Of a DNA stretch of 64,000 nucleotides, positions 22,501 to 33,211 are shown one piece after another. Each line of letters begins with the position of its first letter. Position 1 is the first letter of the stretch. Source of the DNA: Glandiceps talaboti (lineage: Eukaryota > Hemichordata > Enteropneusta > Spengelidae); the NCBI RefSeq assembly GCF_964340395.1, contig NC_135549.1:32599332-32663331 (forward strand), read 5' to 3'. Position numbers and translations under genes: made by a program. Under the pieces are notes generated by a model. That model saw only the letters and a program-made list of their open reading frames with translations, did no database searches and was not told the DNA's origin.

Positions 22501-25500
22501 AAAACATACCATCCTGGCCTATTTGGTATACAGTAAAACTTCCCATCCTGGCCTATTTGGTATACAGTAAACCACATACCATCCTGGCCTATTTGGTATA
22601 CAGTAAAACATACCATCCTGGCCTATTTGGTATACAGTAAAACATACCATCCTGGCCTATTTAGTATACAGTAAAACACACTATCCTGGCCTATTTGGTA
22701 TACAGTAAAACACATACCATCCTGGCCTATTTAGTATACAGTAAAACATACCATCCTGGCCTATTTGGTATACAGTAAAACATACCATCCTGACCTATTT
22801 GGTATACAGTAAAACATACCATCCTGGACCATTTAGTATACAGTAAAACACACCATCCTGGCCTATTTGGTATACAGTAAAACATACCATCCTGGCCTAT
22901 TTAGTATACAGTAAAACATACCATCCTGGCCTATTTGGTATACAGTAAACCACATACCATCCTGGCCTATTTAGTATACAGTAAAACACACCATCCTGGC
23001 CTATTTGGTATACAGTAAAACTTCCCATCCTGGCCTATTTGGTATAAAGTAAACCACACACCATCCTGGCCCATTTAGTATACAGTAAAACTTCCCATCC
23101 TGGCCCATTTAGTATACAGTAAAACACACCATCCTGGCCTATTTAGTATACAGTAAAACTTCCCATCCTGGCCTATTTGGTATAAAGTAAACCGCATACC
23201 ATCCTGGCCCATTTAGTATACAGTAAAACACACCATCCTGGCCCATTTGGTATACAGTAAAACACACCATCCTGGCCCATTTAGTATACAGTAAAACTTC
23301 CCATCCTGGCCCATTTAGTATACAGTAAAATACACCATCCTGGCCTATTTAGTATACAGTAAAACTTCCCATCCTGGCCTATTTGGTATAAAGTAAACCA
23401 CATACCATCCTGGCCCATTTAGTATACAGTAAAACTTCCCATCCTGGCCCATTTAGTATACAGTAAAACACACCATCCTGGCCTATTTGGTATACAGTAA
23501 AACTTCCCATCCTGGCCCATTTAGTATACAGTAAAACACACCATCCTGGTCTATTTAGTATACAGTAAAACTTCCCATCCTGGCCTATTTGGTATAAAGT
23601 AAACCACATACCATCCTGGTCTATTTGGTATACAGTAAAACTTCCCATCCTGGCCTATTTGGTATAAAGTAAACCACACACTATCCTGGCCTATTTGGTA
23701 TAAAGTAAAACACACCATCCTGGCCTATTTGGTATAAAGTAAAACACACCATCCTGGCCCATTTGGTATAAAGTAAAACACACCATCCTGACCTATTTGG
23801 TATAAAGTAAAACATACCATCCTGGTCTATTTGGTATAAAGTAAACCACATACCATCCTGGCTCATTTAGTATACAGTATAACATACCATCCTGGCCCAT
23901 TTGGTATAAAGTAAAACATACCATCCTGGTCTAGTTGGTATACAGTAAAACATACCATCCTGACCTATTTGGTATAAAGTAAAACATAACATCCTGGTCT
24001 ATTTGGTATAAAGTAAACCACATACCATCCTGGTCTATTTGGTATACAGTAAAACACACCATCCTGGCCCATTTGGTATAAAGTAAAACACACCATCCTG
24101 GTCTATTTGGTATACGGTAAAACACACCATCCTGGCCCATTTGGTATAAAGTAAAACATACCATCCTGGCCCATTTGGTATAAAGTAAAACATACCATCC
24201 TGGTCTATTTGGTATACAGTAAAACACACCATCCTGGCCCATTTGGTATAAAGTAAAACATACCATCCTGGTCTATTTGGTATACAGTAAAACACACCAT
24301 CCTGGCCCATTTGGTATACAGTAAAACATACCATCCTGGTCTATTTGGTATACAGTAAAACACACCATCCTGGTCTATTTGGTATACAGTAAAACATACC
24401 ATCCTGGTCTATTTGGTATACAGTAAAACACACCATCCTGGCCCATTTGGTATACAGTAAAACATACTATCCTGGCCTATTTGGTATACAGTAAAACATA
24501 CCATCCTGGCCCATTTGGTATAAAGTAAAGCACACCATCCTGGCCCATTTGGTATAAAGTAAAACATACCATCCTGGCCCATTTGGTATAAAGTAAAACA
24601 CACCATCCTGGCCTATTTGGTATAAAGTAAAACATACTATCCTGGCCTATTTAGTATACAGTAAAACACACCATCCTGTCCTATTTGGTATACAGTAAAA
24701 CATATCATCCTGGCCTATTTGGTATAAAGTAAAACATACCATCCTGTCCTATTTGGTATACAGTAAAACACACCATCCTGTCCTATTTGGTATAAAGTAA
24801 AACATACCATCCTGGCCCATTTGGTATACAGTAAAACACACTATCCTGGCCTATTTAGTATACAGTAAAACACACCATCCTGGCCTATTTGGTATACAGT
24901 AAAACACACTATCCTGGCCTATTTGGTATACAGTAAAACACACTATCCTGGCCTATTTGGTATACAGTAAAACACACCATCCTGGCCTATTTGGTATACA
25001 GTAAAACATACCATCCTGGCCTATTTGGTATACAGTAAAACACACTATCCTGGCCTATTTAGTATACAGAAAAACACCATCCTGGCCTATTTGGTATACA
25101 GTAAAACACACTATCCTGGCCTATTTGGTATACAGTAAAACACACTATCCTGGCCTATTTGGTATACAGTAAAACACACCATCCTGGCCTATTTGGTATA
25201 AAGTAAAACATATCATCCTGGCCTATTTGGTATACAGTAAAACACACCATCCTGGCCTATTTGGTATACAGTAAAACACACCATCCTGGTCTATTTGGTA
25301 TACAGTAAAACATACCATCCTGGTCTATTTGGTATACAGTAAAACACACCATCCTGGCCCATTTGGTATACAGTAAAACATACTATCCTGGCCTATTTGG
25401 TATACAGTAAAACATACCATCCTGGCCCATTTGGTATAAAGTAAAACACACCATCCTGGCCTATTTGGTATAAAGTAAAACATACTATCCTGGCCTATTT

Positions 25501-26162
25501 AGTATACAGTAAAACACACCATCCTGTCCTATTTGGTATACAGTAAAACATATCATCCTGGCCTATTTGGTATAAAGTAAAACATACCATCCTGTCCTAT
25601 TTGGTATACAGTAAAACACACCATCCTGTCCTATTTGGTATAAAGTAAAACATACCATCCTGGCCCATTTGGTATACAGTAAAACACACTATCCTGGCCT
25701 ATTTAGTATACAGTAAAACACACCATCCTGGCCTATTTGGTATACAGTAAAACACACTATCCTGGCCTATTTGGTATACAGTAAAACACACTATCCTGGC
25801 CTATTTGGTATACAGTAAAACACACCATCCTGGCCTATTTGGTATACAGTAAAACATACCATCCTGGCCTATTTGGTATACAGTAAAACACACTATCCTG
25901 GCCTATTTAGTATACAGAAAAACACCATCCTGGCCTATTTGGTATACAGTAAAACACACTATCCTGGCCTATTTGGTATACAGTAAAACACACTATCCTG
26001 GCCTATTTGGTATACAGTAAAACACACCATCCTGGCCTATTTGGTATAAAGTAAAACATATCATCCTGGCCTATTTGGTATACAGTAAAACACACCATCC
26101 TGGCCTATTTAGTATACAGTAAAACATACCATCCTGGTCTATTTGGTATACAGTAAAACATC
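19537..26162. repeat. 34-bp minisatellite, second block, about 195 copies
   Basis: Same unit as the first block. Higher-order structure is plain. The stretch starting at 19,537 recurs with the same variant order 1,920 bp later at 21,457, and its opening variants recur again near 23,790. A segment from about 24,600 recurs 848 bp later (marked by CATCCTGTCCTATTTGG, then CATATCATCC). A rare shortened copy (ACAGAAAAACACCATCC) occurs at about 25,070 and 25,918. Confidence 0.97.
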
Positions 26163-26598
26163 CTCACTATTTGCCCAAATTAACGCATTATGGACAGACA
26201 TGTTACCTCCATTAGGGATCTGTAGATGTTTACACTTTGTATTACTTTAAGTAGCCTATATGAACTTGTAGAATTTTAAGCTGTCTATATCAACTCAGTT
26301 TCTTATTACTTTAAGTAGAATATACCAACTCAGTTTGTAGTATTTTAATTAGCCATTATAAAGGTCAGTCTGTATTAGTTTAGATATTGATGTGTTATGT
26401 TATTGTGCTTTATCACATTTGTAAATATTGCCAACAAACATTGTTCAGTGATAAGAAAGATAAGAAACCCCACTTCCTAAGTTTAATGGCTTGATTCTGT
26501 AATGTTCACCAGGGTACATATGTACCCATTATCCGCCCAAATATCTCTCCCCCCCCCCTCCCCGGGCATTCTTGCCATCAACCAATTGTGGACAATAG
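26163..26598. other. Unique spacer and array right flank
   Basis: Right flank of the 34-bp array, of which a diverged copy interrupts the array at 19,217-19,536. A C-rich run lies at about 26,550-26,563. No gene seen. Confidence 0.55.
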
Positions 26599-29500
26599 GT
26601 ACTCACATTGGTCAATAGGTACTCACATTGGTCAATAGCTACTCACATTGGTCAATAGTTACTCACATTTGTCAATATCTACTCACATTGGACAATATCT
26701 ACTCACATTGGACAATAGCTACTCACATTGGACAATAGCTACTCACATTGGTCAATATCTACTCACATTGGTCAATATCTACCGGTACTCACATTGGTCA
26801 ATATCTACCGGTACTCACATTGGTCAATAGCTACTAACATTGGTCAATATATACTCACATTGGTCAATAGCTACTCAGTTTGGTCAACAGCTACTCACAT
26901 TGGTCAATAACTACTTATAATGGTCAATAGCTACTCACATTGGTAAATATCTACTCACGTTGGTCAATAGCTACTCACATTGGTAAATATCTACTCACGT
27001 TGGTCAATAGCTACTCACATTGGTCAATATCTCCTGACATTGATCAATATCGACTCACATTTGTCAATAGCTACTCACATTGGTCAATAGTTACTCACAT
27101 TGGTCAATAGCTACTCACATTGGACAATAGCTACTCACATTGGTCAATAGCTACTCACATTGGTCAATAGCTACTCACATTGGTCAATATGTACTCACAT
27201 TGGTCAATATCTACTCACATTTGTCAATATCTACCGGTACTCACGTTAGTCAATAGCTACTCATATTGGTCAATATCTGCTCACATGGGACAAAAGCTAC
27301 TCACAGTGGTCAATACCTATTCACATTGGACAATAGCTATTCATTTTGGACAATAGCTACTCACATTGGTCAATATCTACTCACATTGATCAATGTCTAC
27401 TCACATTGGGCAATAGCTATTCACATTTGTCAATAGCTACTCACATTGATCAGTAGCTACTCACATTGGTCAGTAGCTACTCAAATTGGACACTAAGAAC
27501 TCACATTGGCCAATAGTCTACTCACATTTGTCAATATCTACTCACATTGGTCAGTAGCTACTCACATTTTGCAATAGCTACTCACATTGGTCAGTAGCTA
27601 CTCACATTTTGCAATAGCTACTCACTTTTGTCAAAAGTTACTCACATTTGTCTATGCAAGCTGAAATGATGGTCAATATCTACTCACATTGGTCAATATC
27701 TACTCACATTGGTCAATATCTACTCACATTGGTCAATATCTACTCATATTGGTCAATATCTACTCACATTGGTCAATATCTACTCACATTGGTCAATAGC
27801 TACTCACATTGGTCAATATCTACTCATATTGGTCAACAACTACTCACATTGGTCAATATCTACTCATATTGGACAATATCTACTCACATTGGTCAATAGC
27901 TACTCACATTGGTCAACAACTACTCACATTGGTCAATAGCTACTCACATTTGACAATAGGTACTCACATTGGACAATATGAACTCACATTGGACAATAGC
28001 TACTCTCACATTGGACAATACGTACTCACACTGGTCAATAGTTACTCACATTGGTCAATAGCTACTCACATCTGTCAATATCTACTCACATTTGTCAATA
28101 TCTACTCACATTGATCAGTAGGTACTTACATTGGTCAGTAGCTACATATATTGGACAATAGGAACTCACATTGGTCAATAGTTTACTCACATTTGTCAAT
28201 AGCTACTCACATTGGTCTATCTACTCACTTTAATAGTCAATATCTACTCACATTGGTCAATAGCTACTCACATTTTGCAATAGCTACTCACTTTTGTCAA
28301 AGGTTTAATACTCACATTTGACTATGCAAGTTAAAATGATGGTCAATATCTACTCACATTGGTCAATAGCTACTCACATTGGTCAATAGCTACTCACATT
28401 GGTCAATATCTACCGGTACTCACATTTGTCAATATCTACTCACATTGATCAGTAGCTACTCACATTGGTCAATATCTACTCACATTGGTCAATAGCTACT
28501 TACATTTGTCAATAGCTACTCACATTGGTCAATAGCTACTCACATTGGTCAATAGCTACTCACATTGGTCAATATCTACTCATATTTGTCAATATCTACT
28601 CACATTGGTCAATATATAGTCACATTGGTCAATATCTACTCACATTGGTCAATATCTACTCACATTGGACAATAGCTACTCTCACATTGGTCAATAGCTA
28701 CTCACATTGGTCAATATCTACTCACATTGGTCAATAGCTACTCACATTGGACAATAGCTACTCACATTTGCCAATAGCTACTCACATTGGTCAATATCTT
28801 CTCACATTGGACAATAGCTACTCACATTTGTGAATAGTTACTCACATTGGTCAATAGCTACTCACATTTGTGAATAGTTACTCACATTGGTCAATAGCTA
28901 CTCACATTTGACAATAGGTACTCATATTGGACAATATCTACTCACATTGGACAATAGCTACTCTCACATTGGACAATAGCTACTCACATTGGTCAATAGC
29001 TACTCACATCTGTCAATATCTACTCACATTTGTCAATATCTACTCACATTGAACAGTAGGAACTCACATTGGTCAATAGTTTACTCACATTTGTCAATAT
29101 CTACTCACATTTGTCAATAGCTACTCACATTGGTCTATCTACTCACTTTAATAGTCAATGTCTACTCACATTGGTCAACAGCTACTCGCATTGGACAATA
29201 GCTACTCACATTTGCCAATAGCTACTCACATTGGTCAATATCTACTCACATTGGTCAACAGCTACTCACATTGGTCAACAGCTACTCACATTGGACAATA
29301 GGTACTCACATTGGACAATAGCTTCTCACATTGGTCAATAGCTACTCACATTTGGCAATAGCCACTCACATTGAACAATAGCTACTCTCACATTGGACAA
29401 TAGCTACTCACATTGGTCAATATAGCTACTCACATTGGTCAATAGCTACTCACATTGGACAATATCTACTCACTTTGGTCAACAGCTACTCACATCTGTC

Positions 29501-29600
29501 AATATCTACTCACATTGATCAATAGCTACTCACATTTTGCAATAGCTACTCACTTTTGTCAATAGTTACTCACATTTGTCTATGCAAATTGAAATGATAA
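26599..29600. repeat. 20-bp minisatellite, about 150 copies in three blocks
   Basis: The unit is CTACTCACATTGGTCAATAG, with variants AATAT, GGACAAT, TTTGTCAAT and an inserted CCGGTACT. Three blocks end in the same non-unit sequence, TCACATTTGTCTATGCAA, then TGAAATGAT, at about 27,645-27,670, 28,313-28,342 and 29,570-29,600 (the middle copy diverged). The array therefore grew by duplicating whole blocks together with their ends. Confidence 0.95.
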
Positions 29601-30430
29601 CCAGACAAACAGTTGATATATATAAAACACACATTTTTTATTAGGTCTACATATATAGATAACAAATACCACTATAATGACAAAGTATATAGGCTAATAT
29701 TGTAGTAGTATATGAAATATCTATAAACAGGTCATAATTTGCCACATATATACACTATGACTGTGTAAAGATGTCAAACTTAGCAATAAAACTAATATAA
29801 AGTAAAATGTAAGTAGAAAACATGAAATGTTGATATTATGCTATTATTGTCTAACATGTTGTAAATAGTGACATCACTGTATAAAAATCTCAATGTCATG
29901 TATGTAATGGTTAGTATTAACAAGCGATCTATCGGTCAGAATAGCTCCGCTCTTGTTTTTTTTTTTTTTTTGTTTTTTTGGTGACATGTAGAAGTGGTTC
30001 AGTTCTTCACTATGCAGTTTTGTTTTAGCGATGTAATAAAGTGGTTACTGGTTTCATATGATGTCTCACTATAAAACACATTTTACACAGAAGTTGGTAA
30101 CGTATTGTACTTTTATACCATAGTCACCATTTTATAACAAAAATCTACTGTTATGAAAAATTGCACAAAATCTCTGAAAAAAAATGACTGGGAAATGAAC
30201 ACAAGAAAAAGAAAAAAAAGAGAAGATTTTGAGGTTGGGTATAAATAATTCCAGTGTTTTACAGCTTTAACCCTGGAAAATGTTAATGATAAATGAAATA
30301 AACTAGGGATCTAAAATAATTTTAAGGCAATTTGAATTTCAATTTTCTAACAAATTTACCAAGTCAACAACATTCAACTTGTACTAGTTGTAGTAGATAT
30401 ATATGTAGATATATATAGGGAAGAAATGTA
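29601..30430. other. AT-rich unannotated sequence
   Basis: No exon or RNA seen. A T-run lies at 29,956-29,980. The phrase TAGCTCCGCT just before it matches the reverse complement of the hairpin-ended element at about 31,840, so part of a second copy of that family may be here. Confidence 0.45.
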
Positions 30431-30446
30431 CTAATCGCCACCTTAG

Positions 30447-30563
30447 TTTCCGTACGGCGACAATCCCAAGTACCTGAAAGAGAGTCATTCTCAGCCACAC
30501 GTTACAGTGGTAACACTCGTTCATGTTCGATTACCTTTCATAAAGAAAACACAACGAAATGGT
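30447..30563 (+). CDS. Possible exon, partner of the inverted segment at 30,765-30,962
   Basis: After CCACCTTAG, which could serve as a 3' splice site, 38 codons run open to TGA. The reading begins FPYGDNPKY and includes HVTVVT. The minus-strand open frame at 30,962 contains FPYGDNLKY and YVTVVT at comparable positions, so these are inverted paralogous segments. The CpG content is above the local average. It could be one arm of an inverted-repeat element instead of an exon. Confidence 0.2.
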
Positions 30564-30957
30564 TGAAGTGATCTTTTTTTTTAAATTTCTTTTCATCACA
30601 AAAACAAAATCTGTGTGATCAAAAGTGTTGTAAACTAAACCAGAAAGAATTATCGGACTTGCTAAACTTCCCGCTGAACTGGAGTAAGGTCCAAGCCTCG
30701 ATAGTATGTGAGGAAATCGTCTCAAACTAGCGATACAACTTTCAAAATATAACTTGACAAGTCTTCATTTGTTAGAGTTATACAATTCAAGACAGGTTTT
30801 CACTCGAAAAAAACAATTCTGTGAATAATGACACTCTGAACGCAGCGATTTCTCGGACGATGTTACCACTGTAACGTATGACTGGCAACGACTTGCTTCC
30901 GGGTTAGTCCCTCGTGCATCCGGGTACTTGAGATTGTCGCCGTACGGAAACTCACTT
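30447..30957. repeat. Inverted repeat of about 500 bp with diverged arms
   Basis: AGTTTCCGTACGGCGACAAT at the left end is matched by its reverse complement at about 30,930-30,953. A second matched pair (CGTTACAGTGGTAACA) lies at about 30,502-30,517 and 30,860-30,876. The sequence between these blocks has diverged and differs in length. This is either a MITE-like palindrome or an inverted duplication of a short exon. Confidence 0.6.
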
Positions 30958-30962
30958 GTCAT
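30765..30962 (-). CDS. Possible 5' coding exon, unidentified
   Basis: Starts at ATG (30,962) with MTSEFPYGDNLKYPDARG and runs 65 codons to a stop. The first 48 or so codons are GC-richer than the surroundings and have protein-like composition; after HYSQ the sequence turns AT-rich, so an exon might end there. CpG-rich sequence and promoter-like motifs lie about 370-440 bases upstream (31,328-31,400). I do not recognise the product. It overlaps the inverted repeat, so a non-coding transposon arm is the main alternative. Confidence 0.25.
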   Translation of the reverse strand: MTSEFPYGDNLKYPDARGTNPEASRCQSYVTVVTSSEKSLRSECHYSQNCFFRVKTCLELYNSNK

Positions 30963-31327
30963 GCATTACCACATCGGCAATTTTGACGCTGTATTTTTGC
31001 CACCAAGATTGATCGTACAAAAACAAAACTCCATAAATGAACCACAAAGTACTTTCCCTTTCAAAATGTGATAATTTTGGAAAGAGTATTATCGTTTTTA
31101 TTGACGACTGACTCTGTCAAAAATCGTCCCATACACTTCAGTTCAGGCATGCACGACTTCTCATATAGATATAGAGCTCACTTGATCGTGAGGTGCGTAT
31201 ACTGGAATGAACCATTCTGTAGGAGGGTGGAGAATTTGGATTTGAAGTTTACAACCCTGACAAATATTTGTCATTTGGGCGCACAATGCGTAGAATTAAG
31301 ACTAAAGCACATATTACATTGCTTGTT

Positions 31328-31400
31328 TGACGTCAATAGTGTCTTTTGAAAAGTTGCACTTTACCTAAAGTCTCGCGGACTGATTTCCAATATGGCGGCG
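31328..31400. promoter_or_regulatory. Candidate CpG promoter motif cluster
   Basis: Within 73 bases there is a full palindromic CRE (TGACGTCA, 31,328-31,335), a TCTCGCGG element (31,371-31,378) and ATGGCGGC (31,392-31,399), a YY1-type core. All three are known from TATA-less metazoan promoters, and the region from about 30,830 to here is CpG-rich for this window. The direction is uncertain. It could drive the minus-strand frame at 30,962 or an unseen plus-strand transcript. Confidence 0.3.
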
Positions 31401-31409
31401 GTCATAATA

Positions 31410-31850
31410 CTCATTAACATATTCATTTTTTTTTTAAATTACAAAAAAAAAAATCATAAAAAATAGAAAAGAAGACGTGCTGACTTGAAATTAACAAATC
31501 TAAGTAAGCTACCCCCTGCGCATCAATACACCAGATATCAAAGCAATCTGACAAGAAGTTTTCAAGGAGATGATGAAAATGACATTTTATGAAAAAAAAT
31601 CATAGAAAATTGAAAATGGCACAGATCAACTTGGCATGAACAAATCTGAATAGCCTCCCCCCCCCCCCCCCCCCCCCCCCCCCCAGGGAACATGCACACC
31701 AAATATCGAAGAATTCTGACTGTCACCTTCGGAGTAGATAATGAAAATATAAAAGTTTGACGGACACCTATGATTCACTCTACTCTCTATACTCTATACA
31801 ACCTATACCTAAAGCTACGCTTTCAGCTTTCGCTGACAGCGGAGCTAAAA
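31410..31850 (+). mobile_element. Short repeat element with two internal repeats and a terminal hairpin
   Basis: Two diverged copies of about 140-170 bp (from about 31,475 and 31,615) share AACAAATCT, then a C-run, then CACCA.ATATC.AA..AATCTGAC and ATGAAAAT. A tail with GACGGACACC and CTCTATACTCTATACAACC follows. The end (31,813-31,846) is a near-perfect hairpin, AGCTACGCTTTCAGC against GCTGACAGCGGAGCT, and is followed directly by AAAA. The same architecture occurs at 61.1-62.0 kb. It is non-autonomous; the class is not settled. Confidence 0.5.
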
Positions 31851-32330
31851 AACTGATTCACCATTTCAATTATCAATCAGCATCATAGATTATAGGCCAC
31901 ATTAATATTGTTGAATTGTTAGCTGTTTATGTACACAAATGACATATTTTACCATATGTACAGTCTTTTCAAATGTACAAGAAGAGCTCACCCCTTCCTG
32001 AGTCCCATCCAAAACTGCAAATGACTCATTAACATTTATAGGGTGTTTACCAAAACCTTTAAGTTATTAGTTCTTGCTATTCTCATAAGAAAGATGTGTA
32101 TTAAGTTTCATTACAATTGATGCCACAGTTTTTTTGTTGAAATATCATGTGGACAGACTGACAGATGGACAGATGAAAACTGTAACATAACCTTACCAAA
32201 CACAAGGTAAAAATTTATAGAAATTTATGCTACAGTAGAGGTCAACAATCCCTCTCTGTTGTGCTAGCTATGTGACAGTCAGATGTTACTCTGGCCAAAG
32301 TGATAGTGCTAAGCTAGCCTGATTGGTGCA
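31851..32330. other. Intergenic sequence with a transposon-like fragment
   Basis: From about 31,990 to 32,220 there is a segment with AGTTTCATTACAATTGATGC and a GGACAGACTGACAGATGGAC stretch. That style is common in short dispersed repeats of marine invertebrates, though I cannot name the family. No gene seen. Confidence 0.35.
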
Positions 32331-32334
32331 TGCA

Positions 32335-32795
32335 GACATTAATCCCATCCAGTTGCTAACACATGTTGGTGAAGTGTTAGTGCCAGCCTAGTGTTAGCAC
32401 TGAGCTAGTCTGGTGTTAACAGAGGGCATGGTGTAGGCATTAACCCTTCCAGTTGCTAACACATACTGGTGAGGTGTTAGTGTCAGCCTTGTGTTAGCAC
32501 TGAGCTAGTCTGGTGTTAACAGAGGGCATGGTGTAGGCATTAACCCTTCCAATTGCTAACACACGATGTTGAAGTGTTAGTGCCAGCTAGTGTTAGCACT
32601 GAGCTAGTCTGATGATAACATATTACTGGTGGAGATCAACATAACCTGACTTCCAATTGCTAACTTGTATATGCCAATAAGCTGTTTGCACCAGCCAGAT
32701 GTTAGCACTTGGGACAGGTACAGGCATTAACCCTTCAAGTTGCTAACACATGATGGTGAAGTGTTAGCGCCACCTAGTGTTAGCACTAAGATACC
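32335..32795. repeat. Tandem repeat of about 118 bp, three to four copies
   Basis: The unit contains AGTTGCTAACACAT, GGTGAAGTGTTAGTGCCAGC, TAGTGTTAGCACTGAGCTAG and TCTGGTGTTAACAGAGGGCA. It has several short palindromes built on GTTAGC/GCTAAC. The last copies are rearranged. It lies just beyond the 3' end of the minus-strand gene. Confidence 0.8.
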
Positions 32796-32872
32796 TGATT
32801 CTACCAAGTCAGAAGAAAATACTTGATTCTGGTACTATAGTTGTCACACAGACATTGACCTCCTGGTAAAGA

Positions 32873-32878
32873 TTTAAT
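32873..32878 (-). promoter_or_regulatory. Possible polyadenylation signal ATTAAA
   Basis: Read on the minus strand, ATTAAA begins two bases after the TGA at 32,882-32,880. A GU-rich stretch (TGTCTGTGTG) follows about 20-30 bases further on. Together these would allow cleavage almost immediately after the stop codon. Confidence 0.35.
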
Positions 32879-32879
32879 C

Positions 32880-33023
32880 TCATATGTTGATAGTAAGTTT
32901 TCCTGATTTCAATTCATGTTTGTACGTCTTAGTTTCACGTTTCCCATCTTTAATTTGGTCTATACTTTCACCTGCAGCTTTTCTTTCCTGCATATCTTCA
33001 ACCTCATCAATTGTGGCTGTTGC
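32880..33023 (-). CDS. Last visible exon of the stalk-head gene, likely C-terminus
   Basis: Acceptor TTCTCAG at 33,030-33,024, entered in phase 0 and matching the phase-0 end of the previous exon. It reads ATATIDEVEDMQERKAA and continues open, charged and Lys-rich, to TGA (47 residues). In dyneins the returning coiled-coil helix would begin here, and much more of it would follow. A good 5' splice site (GCAG|GTGAAAGT) lies after 32,972, which would make this a 52-base exon in phase 1 leading to an unseen exon. I prefer the terminal-exon reading because the frame stays open and protein-like past that site and because of the nearby ATTAAA, but both remain possible. Confidence 0.6.
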   Translation of the reverse strand, partial: ATATIDEVEDMQERKAAGESIDQIKDGKRETKTYKHELKSGKLTINI

Positions 33024-33211
33024 CTGAGAATTGTGAAAAGAACACAATGTCATACAATCGATTAAAGAATACTAAATATTTATAGACCCCCCCCCCCCAA
33101 AAAAAAAAAAGAAAAAAAAAAGAAGAAAAAAAGAAATAAAATTTAAAAAAAGAAAAAAAAAAGAAAGAAAAAAAAATCTGACCACAACAACATATAGACA
33201 AACAATAAGAC

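Noticed and set aside
13946-26162. CRISPR-like array of regular 34-bp repeats
   Set aside because: Units are directly adjacent without unique spacers, the context is eukaryotic and there are no cas genes; it is a minisatellite.
31068-31349. 93-codon plus-strand frame beside the promoter-like motifs
   Set aside because: No recognisable domain; upstream of the motif cluster for a plus-strand transcript, so unlikely to be its product.
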